64,000 nucleotides of DNA from Rhodococcoides kyotonense. Its GTDB lineage: Bacteria; Actinomycetota; Actinomycetes; Mycobacteriales; Mycobacteriaceae. The stretch is taken from the NCBI RefSeq assembly GCF_900188125.1, contig NZ_FZOW01000002.1:186001-250000 (forward strand), given 5' to 3'. Both the position numbers and the translations under genes were made by a program. Below the pieces are notes generated by a model that ran no database searches, had not been told where the DNA came from, and was given only the letters and a program-made list of their open reading frames with translations. This document shows, piece after piece, positions 17,935 to 26,491 of the stretch (positions are counted from its first letter, which is position 1; the number at the start of each line of letters is the position of its first letter).

Positions 17935-19035
17935 ATGACCGAGGATTCCCGACCACCCCACGCAGCATCTTCGGGCGGTGCTTCCTACGCCGCGGCAGGC
18001 GTCGACATCGAAGCAGGCGACCGCGCAGTCGAACTCTTCGCGCCACTTGCGAAGAAGGCCTCGCGCCCCGAGGTCATGGGTGGCCTCGGTGGATTCGCCG
18101 GCCTCTTCGCGCTCAAGGGTGACTACAAGGAGCCGATTCTCGCCGCGTCCACCGACGGCGTCGGCACCAAGATCGCCGTTGCGCAGGCACTCGGCAAGCA
18201 CGACACCCTCGGCCTCGACCTGGTGGCCATGGTCGTCGACGATCTCGTCGTGTGCGGTGCCGAGCCCCTGTTCTTGCAGGACTACATCGCTGTCGGCCGC
18301 GTCGTACCCGAGATGGTCGCCGAGCTCGTCAAGGGCATCGCTGAAGGCTGCGTCATCGCAGGCTGCGCCTTGCTCGGCGGTGAGACGGCCGAGCACCCCG
18401 GTTTGATGGCCGACGGTGACTACGACCTGTCGGCAACAGGCGTCGGCGTCGTCGAGGCCGACGCGGTACTCGGACCCGACCGTGTTCGTCCCGGCGATGT
18501 CGTCATCGGCATGGGGTCGTCGGGTCTGCACTCCAACGGTTACTCGCTTGCACGCAAGGTCTTGCTCGAGATCAACCACATGGACCTGGGTGGGCACGTC
18601 GAGGAGTTCGGCCGCACGCTGGGCGAGGAACTGCTCGAGCCCACCAAGATCTACGCCAAGGACTGCCTCGCGCTCGCAGCGGAGACCGACGTGCGCACCT
18701 TCTGCCACGTCACCGGAGGTGGACTGGCCAACAACCTCTCCCGCGTGATGCCGGCAGGGCTCGTCGCCGAGCTGGATCGCACGACGTGGAGCCCGGCCCC
18801 GGTCTTCTCGCTGATCGCCCAGCGCGGACGCGTCGAGCGTGCCGAAATGGAGCAGACGTTCAACATGGGCGTCGGCATGGTGGCCATCGTGGCACCGGAA
18901 GACGTCGACCGTGCACTTGCCGTGCTGACGGCACGCCACATCGATTGCTGGACCCTGGGAACGGTCAAGAAGTCGTCGGACAAGACGGACAAGACCGAGC
19001 GGGCGTTCCTGGTGGGTAACCACCCACGCTTCTGA
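17935..19035 (+). CDS. purM: Phosphoribosylformylglycinamidine cyclo-ligase (AIR synthetase)
   Basis: PurM closes the imidazole ring of the purine, converting FGAM to AIR with ATP. The start ATG 17935 follows tggag; a longer frame from 17815 would read through the palindromic repeat and is rejected. The first residues are variable, then GGASYAAAGVDIEAGDRAVEL begins the family signature. The ATP/substrate stretch STDGVGTKIAVA, the DDLVVCGAEPLFLQDYIA segment, and GCALLGGETAEHPG are all standard. Total length is 366 residues. A perfect 20-bp stem terminator follows. Confidence 0.97.
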   Translation: MTEDSRPPHAASSGGASYAAAGVDIEAGDRAVELFAPLAKKASRPEVMGGLGGFAGLFALKGDYKEPILAASTDGVGTKIAVAQALGKHDTLGLDLVAMVVDDLVVCGAEPLFLQDYIAVGRVVPEMVAELVKGIAEGCVIAGCALLGGETAEHPGLMADGDYDLSATGVGVVEADAVLGPDRVRPGDVVIGMGSSGLHSNGYSLARKVLLEINHMDLGGHVEEFGRTLGEELLEPTKIYAKDCLALAAETDVRTFCHVTGGGLANNLSRVMPAGLVAELDRTTWSPAPVFSLIAQRGRVERAEMEQTFNMGVGMVAIVAPEDVDRALAVLTARHIDCWTLGTVKKSSDKTDKTERAFLVGNHPRF

Positions 19036-19050
19036 GAAGGCAATTACAGC

Positions 19051-19093
19051 AACGACTGAGGGGGAGCCGCGCTGCGGCTCCCCCTCAGTCGTT
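19051..19093. terminator. Bidirectional terminator between purM and the DUF3073 gene
   Basis: A perfect 20-bp stem (19051-19070 with 19074-19093) with the 3-nt loop GCT lies between two convergent genes. It contains a run of G/C (GAGGGGGAGCCGC) and AA/TT at the outer ends, so it can work in both directions. Confidence 0.85.
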
Positions 19094-19105
19094 ATGTATC
19101 GCTTG

Positions 19106-19303
19106 TCAGCGTCGCCAGTCCTCGTACTCGTCTTCCTCGACTCGGGAGTACCCATCCGAGTCTGAGGTGATACCGCCACGGTGGGAGTTGGACGAACCAT
19201 TGGAGAGCTCTCTTTGCAGACTCTCCAAGTCCGTTGTCGGCGAGCTGTACTTCAGCTCACGAGCGACCTTTGTCTGCTTTGCCTTAGCCCTGCCTCGGCC
19301 CAT
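19106..19303 (-). CDS. DUF3073 family protein, 65 aa
   Basis: A short, very hydrophilic protein that starts MGRGRAKAKQTKVARELKYSS, the hallmark of the actinobacterial DUF3073 family (Rv0810c-like, recalled). The C-terminus is acidic (VEEDEYEDWRR). The start ATG has a strong gaggggg ribosome binding site upstream. Function is unknown. Its basic N-terminus and small size suggest contact with nucleic acid or the ribosome, which is speculation. Its position next to purM is conserved in relatives. Confidence 0.9.
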   Translation of the reverse strand: MGRGRAKAKQTKVARELKYSSPTTDLESLQRELSNGSSNSHRGGITSDSDGYSRVEEDEYEDWRR

Positions 19304-19504
19304 GGCGTTGCCCCCTCGCGGACTTGCGGGGCGGCCTGGGGAAATTTGGGCGCCCCGTTAGATTTGGTATTTCTTCCTGGCACACACTCTAGCGCGCGAA
19401 TGGCTCGGATGCTCATACGGAGTCCATGTGGCGCCTGTTCGCTTCATCTCAATGAGCGTCTGCACGGTAGCTACCAGCATAAATGTTCTGAGTTCGGGTA
19501 AGGA

Positions 19505-20143
19505 TCACGATTTGGTTCGGATTCCCAGAGCCGCCCTGACGTCGCGTTCGACCTTCACCGCAAGATTCGGCGTCTCCAGGAGACGCCTCAGGCCGTCGAC
19601 GTCGGAGCCCTCGAAGAGGTCGCGCACGGTGACTCCGTGGTCCGGAACGGATTCGACGACGACGGTGTCACCTGCCGCCAGTGAGCCGGCCTCGATCACC
19701 TTCAAATACGCGCCGACGTCCCCGCGTTCGGTGAACCTGCGTACCCACCGCGGCTCTCCCGTCCAGCGAGCGAACGTTCCGCAGGGATTCCGCGGAATCG
19801 TCACCTCGAGCACCGTCGTGCCGACGCGCCACCGCGATCCGACGACCGCATCCGTCACGGCCACCGCGGACGTTCGCAGATTCTCGCCGAACCAGCCCGG
19901 CGGCACATCGCGGCCGAGCTCCGACGCCCATCGCCGAGCCTCCGCATCGTCGTATGCGTAGACAGCCTGGTCGATCCCGCCGTGGAACTTGGTGTCGCGG
20001 CTGCGGTCGCCGGCCAAGCCGAGCTCGCCGATCACGACGGGCCCGGTGACGGGTCGCTTGTCGATGGCAGAGTCGCCGACACCGCGACGTCCGAGAGGAA
20101 CGTCCGCGTGCACGACGCAGACGGCCTCGACACGGCCTGTCAT
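19505..20143 (-). CDS. MOSC domain protein
   Basis: This 212-residue protein is a stand-alone MOSC domain (the molybdenum cofactor sulfurase C-terminal type, as in YiiM). The features are an N-terminal GVGDSAIDKRPV, then FHGGIDQAVYAYD, WFGENLRTSAV and the cysteine motif IPRNPCGTFARW, where the cysteine (about residue 121) is expected to carry sulfur or bind cofactor. MOSC proteins bind molybdenum-cofactor or detoxify N-hydroxylated bases such as 6-hydroxylaminopurine. The start ATG 20143 overlaps the TGA of the ygfZ-like gene; the long frame upstream of it is only a shadow of that gene. Coupled translation with YgfZ is the best functional clue. Confidence 0.9.
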   Translation of the reverse strand: MTGRVEAVCVVHADVPLGRRGVGDSAIDKRPVTGPVVIGELGLAGDRSRDTKFHGGIDQAVYAYDDAEARRWASELGRDVPPGWFGENLRTSAVAVTDAVVGSRWRVGTTVLEVTIPRNPCGTFARWTGEPRWVRRFTERGDVGAYLKVIEAGSLAAGDTVVVESVPDHGVTVRDLFEGSDVDGLRRLLETPNLAVKVERDVRAALGIRTKS

Positions 20144-21270
20144 CGGCCGCGAAGGCGATCCACGGCCGCGCGGCCTGCCTGCACGTCGTCGTAGCTCGGT
20201 ATCGAGTCGGGGTCGATCGACGCCGCGCACGGCCCGGCGACCAACTCGGTGTCGACGGGGATGGTCCGTTTCAGCAGCGCGAGCGCGATCGGTCCGAGTT
20301 CGAAGTGATCGACGACGGTACCCAGACGTCCGACGGCCCGTCCGCCCGCGGTCACCGGATCCCCGGTTGCAGGACGCCCGTCCGCGGATCCGTCGAGATG
20401 CAGAAGCACGAGATGACGCGGCGGCCTCCCCAAATTGTGGACGCGTGCCACGGTCTCCTGTCCGCGGTAGCAGCCCTTGTCCAGGTGGACGGCGCCGTGC
20501 TCGGTGATTCCGCCGATCCACCGAACCTCGTGCGGGATGGTCTTCTCGTCGGTGTCGACGCCGATCCGGGGACGCAGCGATTCGACACGTATTGCGTCGT
20601 ACGTCCAGGTGCCTGCCGGAGTGGCTCCCGCGTCGCGCAGCGTCGTGAACCACGATGCAAGAGATGCCCGGGGAACCAGCAGATCGAACGCGTGGGCGCC
20701 CGGCCACGGCATCCGCCGGACGAAGCCGCCGCCGTCGAGCGGAGACGCGTCGTACACGCTCTCGGGAACGGGCGCGCCGACCGCCTCGAGCACGCCGTGC
20801 GCAGAAGCCCCCAGGAGGCTCAGCACGGCGAGTTCACTGCCGTCGCGAGGCTCAGCCTTGGACCAGAAGACCATCTTCTGCAGAAACGACAGCAGAGCGG
20901 GTCCCGACGCGGCCTCGGTGTCGATCCAGGTGACACCGCCGATGTCGGTCTGGACGAAGTGATGTTCGATGCGTCCGTTGACGTCGAGTGACAGATTTTC
21001 GGCTGACGTGCCGTCGGCCAGGGTCTTCACGAGCTGGCTCGAAATGGTGTCGAGCCAGGTCAAACGCTCCTCGCCCGAGATGGCGATGACGAAACGGTGA
21101 GATCGGTCGACGACCGCGGCAGCCGACGTCGCATCGCGCTGCTCGCCGAACGGATTGCCGTAGTGCCACGCGACCGCATGATCGAGTGAATCCTCGGGAG
21201 CGGGAACGGCGTCGGGAAGAGTGAGCAGAGGGCTCGGTGAGATCGCGACAATATCGGACACAGCTTCCAT
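20140..21270 (-). CDS. ygfZ: YgfZ/GcvT-fold iron-sulfur cluster repair protein
   Basis: YgfZ is a folate-binding protein of the aminomethyltransferase fold that helps build or repair certain iron-sulfur enzymes. The diagnostic motif K-G-C-Y-x-G-Q-E is present as DKGCYRGQETVAR (about residues 275-287), including the key cysteine. The 376-residue length fits the actinobacterial form (Rv0811c-like, recalled). The N-terminal domain shows the GcvT-like segment LDTISSQLVKTL. It is divergent from the aminotransferase gene with 46 bp between starts. Its stop overlaps the start of the MOSC gene. MiaB-type tRNA modification is one known YgfZ-dependent process elsewhere; nothing here shows which enzyme it serves. 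Confidence 0.92.
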   Translation of the reverse strand: MEAVSDIVAISPSPLLTLPDAVPAPEDSLDHAVAWHYGNPFGEQRDATSAAAVVDRSHRFVIAISGEERLTWLDTISSQLVKTLADGTSAENLSLDVNGRIEHHFVQTDIGGVTWIDTEAASGPALLSFLQKMVFWSKAEPRDGSELAVLSLLGASAHGVLEAVGAPVPESVYDASPLDGGGFVRRMPWPGAHAFDLLVPRASLASWFTTLRDAGATPAGTWTYDAIRVESLRPRIGVDTDEKTIPHEVRWIGGITEHGAVHLDKGCYRGQETVARVHNLGRPPRHLVLLHLDGSADGRPATGDPVTAGGRAVGRLGTVVDHFELGPIALALLKRTIPVDTELVAGPCAASIDPDSIPSYDDVQAGRAAVDRLRGR

Positions 21271-21316
21271 AGTAGGAGTACGTCCGACAAGTAAGTGCCT
21301 CCACTACGCTGCTCCC

Positions 21317-22195
21317 ATGTCGGAACGCGTAGTTGTCACCCTCGACGGACAGGTTCACGACGCGGACGCACCGCTTCTGTGCGCCGACGATCTCGCTGCG
21401 GTGCGCGGCGACGGAATCTTCGAGACGATTCTCGTCCGCGGCGGCGTGCCGTGCGGCGTCGAATCGCATCTGGCTCGTCTGACGGCGTCGGCCGCGGCAC
21501 TCGACCTGCCGACGCCGGATCTCGACGACTGGCGACTCGTCGTCGCGCACGCCGTCGACGAATGGGGTTCGCTGACGCAGGACGAAGGTGTGTTGCGACT
21601 CGTTCTGAGCCGGGGGCGTGAGAGCGGCGGTGATCCGACGGGGTTCGCGACGGTCGGTCCGCTGCACGAGCGAATCGCGAAAGCTCGCGCCGACGGCGTG
21701 GCCGCGATCACGCTGGCACGCGGATATTCGGTGGACTTCGCGGCCGATGCTCCGTGGCAGCTGCTCGGTGCGAAGACGCTGTCGTATGCGACGAACATGG
21801 CTGCATTGCGCCACGCAGCCCGCAACGGCGCCGACGACGTGATCTACACCAGTAGCGAGGGGCGCGTTCTGGAAGGCCCGAGGTCGACCGTCGTGCTCGC
21901 TCGCGGTAAGACTCTCGTCACACCGCCCGCCGAGCACGGCATCCTCGCCGGCACCACCGTCGACGCGTTGTTCCGCGTTGCCGAGGACAAGGGATTCACC
22001 TGTGAGCGGGCCGATGTCTATCCTGCGGATCTGATTGCGGCAGATGGTGTTTGGCTGGTCTCGTCGATCACGCTCGCGGCACGGGTGGTGACGCTGAACG
22101 GGGTCTCGCTCGGCACTCCCGAGATCGCCGAGGACGTGCGTTCGATGGTCGATCTGGCCATCGAGACGGCCGATGGTGAGGCAGTCGACTCTTGA
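21317..22195 (+). CDS. pabC: Class IV aminotransferase / 4-amino-4-deoxychorismate lyase-like
   Basis: This 292-residue PLP enzyme belongs to the fold-type IV family that holds branched-chain aminotransferases and PabC. DDLAAVRGDGIFETILVRGG (about residues 21-40) and the PLP lysine in LLGAKTLSYATNMAALR (about 154-159) are visible. GRVLEGPRSTVVLARG and the LVSSITLAARV ending complete the active site. PabC would release pyruvate from aminodeoxychorismate to give p-aminobenzoate for folate. An amino-acid aminotransferase role is also possible. The start is ATG 21317; upstream frame sequence overlaps the promoter region shared with ygfZ. Confidence 0.82.
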   Translation: MSERVVVTLDGQVHDADAPLLCADDLAAVRGDGIFETILVRGGVPCGVESHLARLTASAAALDLPTPDLDDWRLVVAHAVDEWGSLTQDEGVLRLVLSRGRESGGDPTGFATVGPLHERIAKARADGVAAITLARGYSVDFAADAPWQLLGAKTLSYATNMAALRHAARNGADDVIYTSSEGRVLEGPRSTVVLARGKTLVTPPAEHGILAGTTVDALFRVAEDKGFTCERADVYPADLIAADGVWLVSSITLAARVVTLNGVSLGTPEIAEDVRSMVDLAIETADGEAVDS

Positions 22196-22197
22196 GC

Positions 22198-22217
22198 TAC
22201 TACTACGCGTAGTAGTA
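22198..22217. promoter_or_regulatory. Perfect 20-bp palindrome upstream of cydABDC
   Basis: TACTACTACGCGTAGTAGTA is an uninterrupted dyad that begins two bases after the stop of the aminotransferase gene and ends 72 bp before cydA. A second, smaller inverted repeat (GGTAAC at 22249 and GTTACC at 22262) lies nearer to cydA. The perfect symmetry fits an operator for a dimeric repressor. It could also be a short terminator for the upstream gene, but it has no T-tract. Confidence 0.55.
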
Positions 22218-22289
22218 CAATCGAACTCGCTGCAGCAGCCCCTGTAGCGGTAACACTTGTCGTTACCTCCCGCGAGTTCGGAGTAGCTC

Positions 22290-23747
22290 ATGGACGCCTT
22301 GGACGTCTCGAGGTGGCAGTTCGGAATCACGACTGTCTACCACTTCATTCTTGTTCCGCTGACGATCGGACTTGCACCGATCGTCGCTGCGATGCAAACG
22401 ATGTGGGTGATCACCAAGAAGGACTCCTGGTATCGACTGACCAAGTTCTTCGGCAAGCTGTTCCTGATCAACTTCGCGTTGGGCGTTGCCACCGGCATCG
22501 TGCAGGAATTCCAGTTCGGGATGAACTGGAGTGAGTACTCCCGCTTCGTGGGTGATGTGTTCGGCGCTCCACTCGCGCTCGAAGGGCTCGTTGCGTTCTT
22601 CCTCGAATCCACGTTCCTCGGACTGTGGATCTTCGGGTGGGGCAGACTGCCTCGGTTGGTGCATCTGGCGACGATCTGGCTGGTCGCGATCGGTGTCAAC
22701 GCGTCGGCGTACTTCATCATCGCTGCGAACTCGTGGATGCAGCACCCGGTCGGCGCGCGGTACAACCCCGAGACCGGCCGTGCCGAGCTGACGAGCATCT
22801 GGGAGCTGATGACCAACAGCACTGCGCTGGCGGCATTCCCGCACGCGGTGGCAGGCGCGTTCCTCACGGCGGCGACGTTCGTCGCGGGCATCTCGGGCTG
22901 GTGGATGGTTCGCGAGGCACGTAAGGGCCGAGACGAGAACTCGCGCAGTATGTTTCGTCCTGCGGCGCGTCTGTCGTTCGCCGTCATGATCGTCGCGGGT
23001 GTTGCTCTCGCCGTCACCGGCGACGTCCAGGGCAAGCTCATGTTCGAGCAGCAGCCGATGAAGATGGCGTCGGCAGAATCGTTGTGCAACACCGAAACCG
23101 GAGCCTCTTTCTCGCTGCTGACGGTCGGAACGCACAACAACTGCGAGTCGGTCGAACACTTGATCTCGATACCCGGTCTGACGTCGTTCCTCGCCGAAAA
23201 CGACTTCGGGGCAACGGTTCAGGGCGTCAACCAACTGCAGGAACAATACGAGCAACAATTCGGGCCAGGGAACTATCGACCGAACCTGTTCGTGACCTAC
23301 TGGGCATTCCGCATGATGATCGGCTTGGCCGCCGGTTCGGCGCTGCTGGCACTGGCCGGTCTGTGGGTCACCCGAGGCGGACGCATCCCGAACCAGAGAT
23401 GGTTCTCGTGGCTCAGCCTCGCCGCGATCCCGACTCCGTTCCTCGCCAACAGTGCAGGCTGGATCTTCACCGAAATGGGTCGTCAACCCTGGGTCGTCGC
23501 ACCGAATCTGAACGGTATCGATCAGATCAGGCTCACCGTCGACCAAGGCGTGTCCGATCATCCGGTCGGGTTGGTCGTCGCGTCGCTCGTGACCTTCACG
23601 GTGCTGTACGCCGCGCTCGGCGCAGTCTGGTTCTTCCTGATCCGGCGTTACGTGATCGAAGGACCACTCGAACACGACGCGCATCCACACGCCACGGACG
23701 AGTCGGAAGACGACGACGACTCCGCCCAGCTATCGTTCGCGTACTAG
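22290..23747 (+). CDS. cydA: Cytochrome bd ubiquinol/menaquinol oxidase subunit I
   Basis: CydA holds the quinol site and the three haems of the bd-type terminal oxidase in the cytoplasmic membrane. The protein has 485 residues with about nine helices. Haem ligands are visible as His18 (TVYHF) and His185 (AFPHAV), and the conserved acids Glu99 and Glu106 lie in LALEGLVAFFLES. GWIFTEMGRQPW near residue 400 is a family signature. The Q-loop is the short type, usual in actinobacteria. The start ATG 22290 follows cggagtagctc. Induction at low oxygen or on respiratory block is known in relatives; a palindromic operator candidate lies upstream. It forms an operon with cydB, cydD and cydC. Confidence 0.97.
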   Translation: MDALDVSRWQFGITTVYHFILVPLTIGLAPIVAAMQTMWVITKKDSWYRLTKFFGKLFLINFALGVATGIVQEFQFGMNWSEYSRFVGDVFGAPLALEGLVAFFLESTFLGLWIFGWGRLPRLVHLATIWLVAIGVNASAYFIIAANSWMQHPVGARYNPETGRAELTSIWELMTNSTALAAFPHAVAGAFLTAATFVAGISGWWMVREARKGRDENSRSMFRPAARLSFAVMIVAGVALAVTGDVQGKLMFEQQPMKMASAESLCNTETGASFSLLTVGTHNNCESVEHLISIPGLTSFLAENDFGATVQGVNQLQEQYEQQFGPGNYRPNLFVTYWAFRMMIGLAAGSALLALAGLWVTRGGRIPNQRWFSWLSLAAIPTPFLANSAGWIFTEMGRQPWVVAPNLNGIDQIRLTVDQGVSDHPVGLVVASLVTFTVLYAALGAVWFFLIRRYVIEGPLEHDAHPHATDESEDDDDSAQLSFAY

Positions 23748-23756
23748 GGAGAAGTC

Positions 23757-24833
23757 ATGGGACTGCAGGAATTCTGGTTTCTCGCGATCGCAGTACTGTT
23801 CATCGGCTATTTCGTGCTCGAAGGCTTCGACTTCGGCGTCGGAATGCTCATGCCGATCTTCGGCCGGGAGGGGAGCCTGCGGAACGACCCATCCAAGCCA
23901 CATGCGGATCAGGAGATGGGGGAGAAGCGTCGGAGAGCCGTTCTCAACACGATCGGCCCGGTCTGGGACGGCAACGAGGTCTGGCTCATCACCGCAGGCG
24001 GGGCGCTGTTCGCGGCGTTCCCCGAGTGGTACGCGACGTTGTTCTCGGGCTTCTACCTTCCGCTGTTGCTGATCCTCGTGGCCCTGATTCTGCGCATCTG
24101 TGCCATCGAGTACCGCGGCAAGATCGACGATCCCGTCTGGCGCCGACGCTGCGACCTCGGCATCGGAATCGGATCATGGGTCCCATCCGTACTGTGGGGC
24201 GTCGCCTTCGCGAATATCATCAGCGGGGTGGCGATCGACGAGAACAAGAAAGTCACGGCAGGGTTCTTCGACCTGCTGTCGCCGTACGCTCTGCTCGGCG
24301 GCGCGACGATGGCGCTGGTGTTCGCGCTGCACGGGGCTGTGTTCATCGCACTGAAGACAGCGGGTGACGTGCACGAGGACGCGGTGAAGATGGCCGTGCG
24401 CCTGTCGATCCCGGCCGTCGTCGTCGGCGGAGGGTTCGCTCTGTGGACGCAACTCGCCTACGGCAAGAGCTGGACCTGGATCATGGTTGCAATCGCCGCG
24501 GTGTCGCTGATCGCCGTCGTCGTCCTCACTGCCCGCGTTCGTGAGGGCTGGGCCTTCGTCTTCACGACGGTCGCCGTCGTCGCGGTCGTGGTGCTGCTGT
24601 TCGGTTCGCTGTTCCCGAATGTCATGCCGTCGACCACGGATCCGGCGTTCGGTCTGACCATCTTCAACGCGTCGTCGAGCCCGTACACGCTGAAAGTCAT
24701 GACGTGGGCAGCTGCATTCATGGCTCCCGTCGTCATCGGGTACCAGGCGTGGACGTACTGGGTGTTCCGCAAGCGCATCTCGACGGCACACATCCCGGAC
24801 TCGATCGGATTGTCGGTGAGTCGGCCGCGATGA
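23757..24833 (+). CDS. cydB: Cytochrome bd oxidase subunit II
   Basis: CydB is the second membrane subunit of the bd oxidase. It has 358 residues and eight or nine predicted helices. The starts of conserved segments are FVLEGFDFGVGMLMP (about residues 20-35) and NTIGPVWDGNEVWLITAGGALFAAFP (about 65-90), both diagnostic. It begins 10 bp after cydA with the ribosome binding site agggagaag. The stop overlaps the start of cydD. The short gaps suggest one transcript for all four cyd genes. Confidence 0.97.
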   Translation: MGLQEFWFLAIAVLFIGYFVLEGFDFGVGMLMPIFGREGSLRNDPSKPHADQEMGEKRRRAVLNTIGPVWDGNEVWLITAGGALFAAFPEWYATLFSGFYLPLLLILVALILRICAIEYRGKIDDPVWRRRCDLGIGIGSWVPSVLWGVAFANIISGVAIDENKKVTAGFFDLLSPYALLGGATMALVFALHGAVFIALKTAGDVHEDAVKMAVRLSIPAVVVGGGFALWTQLAYGKSWTWIMVAIAAVSLIAVVVLTARVREGWAFVFTTVAVVAVVVLLFGSLFPNVMPSTTDPAFGLTIFNASSSPYTLKVMTWAAAFMAPVVIGYQAWTYWVFRKRISTAHIPDSIGLSVSRPR

Positions 24834-26491
24834 CCACCACCGAGACACCGTCGCGCGGCCCGATCGACCCTCGGCTCTGGCGTTACTCACGTTCTGCGCG
24901 ACGGTATCTCGTCCTGACGGTCGTGCTGTCGATCGTCGACACTGCGGGGATCATCGCATCGGCGTTGATGATCGGGAAGGTCCTCGCAGGTGTCATCACC
25001 ACCGACGCACGCGCGCTGCAGGATTGGTCGGCTCAACTGTGGATTCTGTTCGGCGCCATCGTCGTTCGCACGGCGAGTACGTGGCTCCAGTCGAGATACG
25101 GTCATCGAGCCGCGTCGCGCGTCGTGGAGGAACTGGAGAACGACGTCGTCGACGCCGCGTCGCACGGTGATCCGCGGGTGCTCGCGTCCGAGCGAAACGA
25201 CGTCGCGACGATCGCGACGCGTGCACTCGGTGGACTTGCGCCGTATCTCACCGGCTACGTGCCGTCGTTGATCCTCGCGGGCACCATGACGCCGTTGACG
25301 CTGGTGGTCATTCTCTTTCAGGACCTGACATCGGCGTTGATCATCATCGTGACCCTACCGCTGATCCCGATCTTCATGATCTTGATCGGACTGCTGACGA
25401 AAGGCCGGGCGGAGAAGACGCTCGCGTCGATGACCCGGCTGTCCGCGCAGCTGCTCGATCTGATCGCCGGACTGCCGACGCTGCGTGCCCTCGGCCGTGA
25501 ACGGGGGCCAGCCGCACGTATTCGGGCACTCGGCGAGGCACACCGCCACGCGACGATGCGGGCGCTGCGCATCGCGTTCCTGTCGTCGATGGTGCTGGAA
25601 CTGCTTGCCACGCTGTGTGTTGCGCTCGTCGCGGTCAGCATCGGACTCCGGTTGGTCTTCGGCGACATGGCACTCGAAGCCGGCATCGTCGCGCTGGTTC
25701 TCGCTCCCGAGGTCTACGTGCCTCTTCGTCGTGTCGGCGCGCAGTTCCATGCGGCCGAGGACGGTGTTGCGGCGTCCGCGAGGGCGTTCGGCGTGCTCGA
25801 TCGGCGGGTCGTGGTGTCGTCGGGGCCCGAGGCGGTCGCCGCTGCAGGAACGGCGATCACGCTCACCGGAATCTCTGCCGACGCCCGGGACCGCTCGGCG
25901 CCCCACGACCTGGACGCGGTCCTTCGTCCCGGCATCGTGACCGTCCTGGCCGGTCCCAACGGTGCGGGCAAATCGACTGCGCTGCATGTGATTCTAGGGC
26001 TGACGATTCCGACGGCGGGTAATGTTCGTATCGGTGACGTCGACCTGTCCGACGTCGACCAGCAGTCGTGGTGGAATCAGGTCGCGTGGCTCCCGCAGCA
26101 TCCGGTTCTGCTGCCGGGAACACTCGACGACAATCTCACGCTCACCGGCCACCGCCCTGCCGACGAAGAGTTGCAGAAGGTGTGTGCTGCAACGGGATTC
26201 GATTCCGTACTGGACGAGCTGCCGTCGGGCTGGGATACGGTCGTCGGAACCGGCGGGCTCGGGTTGTCCCTCGGGCAGCGCCAACGGCTTGCCCTGACCC
26301 GTGTTCTGACGTCGTCGGCGCCCGTGCTGTTGCTGGACGAACCGACGGCTCACCTGGACGCGGACAGTGAACGGACGGTGCTTCTGTCGATTCGTGACCT
26401 GGCAGCCCAGGGCCGCACCGTCGTGATCGTGGGACATCGACGTTCGGTGTTGGACTGCGCCGACGTCGTCGTGGAGGTGCGCTCGAGATGA
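24830..26491 (+). CDS. cydD: ABC transporter CydD (thiol exporter, cyd assembly)
   Basis: CydD and CydC form a heterodimeric exporter; in E. coli it exports glutathione and cysteine and is needed to assemble cytochrome bd. This 553-residue chain has six helices (residues about 25-310) followed by an ATPase domain. Walker A is AGPNGAGKSTAL (about 370), the signature is LSLGQRQRLALT, and Walker B is VLLLDEPTAHLD. The signature LSLGQ instead of LSGGQ is a small deviation seen in some family members. The ATG overlaps the cydB stop codon (ATGA), and its own stop overlaps cydC. The substrate in actinobacteria, which use mycothiol, is not established. Confidence 0.93.
   Translation: MTTTETPSRGPIDPRLWRYSRSARRYLVLTVVLSIVDTAGIIASALMIGKVLAGVITTDARALQDWSAQLWILFGAIVVRTASTWLQSRYGHRAASRVVEELENDVVDAASHGDPRVLASERNDVATIATRALGGLAPYLTGYVPSLILAGTMTPLTLVVILFQDLTSALIIIVTLPLIPIFMILIGLLTKGRAEKTLASMTRLSAQLLDLIAGLPTLRALGRERGPAARIRALGEAHRHATMRALRIAFLSSMVLELLATLCVALVAVSIGLRLVFGDMALEAGIVALVLAPEVYVPLRRVGAQFHAAEDGVAASARAFGVLDRRVVVSSGPEAVAAAGTAITLTGISADARDRSAPHDLDAVLRPGIVTVLAGPNGAGKSTALHVILGLTIPTAGNVRIGDVDLSDVDQQSWWNQVAWLPQHPVLLPGTLDDNLTLTGHRPADEELQKVCAATGFDSVLDELPSGWDTVVGTGGLGLSLGQRQRLALTRVLTSSAPVLLLDEPTAHLDADSERTVLLSIRDLAAQGRTVVIVGHRRSVLDCADVVVEVRSR

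Noticed and set aside
17911..19200. Minus-strand open frame of 429 codons opposite purM
   Set aside because: Shadow frame of purM; composition is Asp/Val/Arg-rich and no motif is seen.
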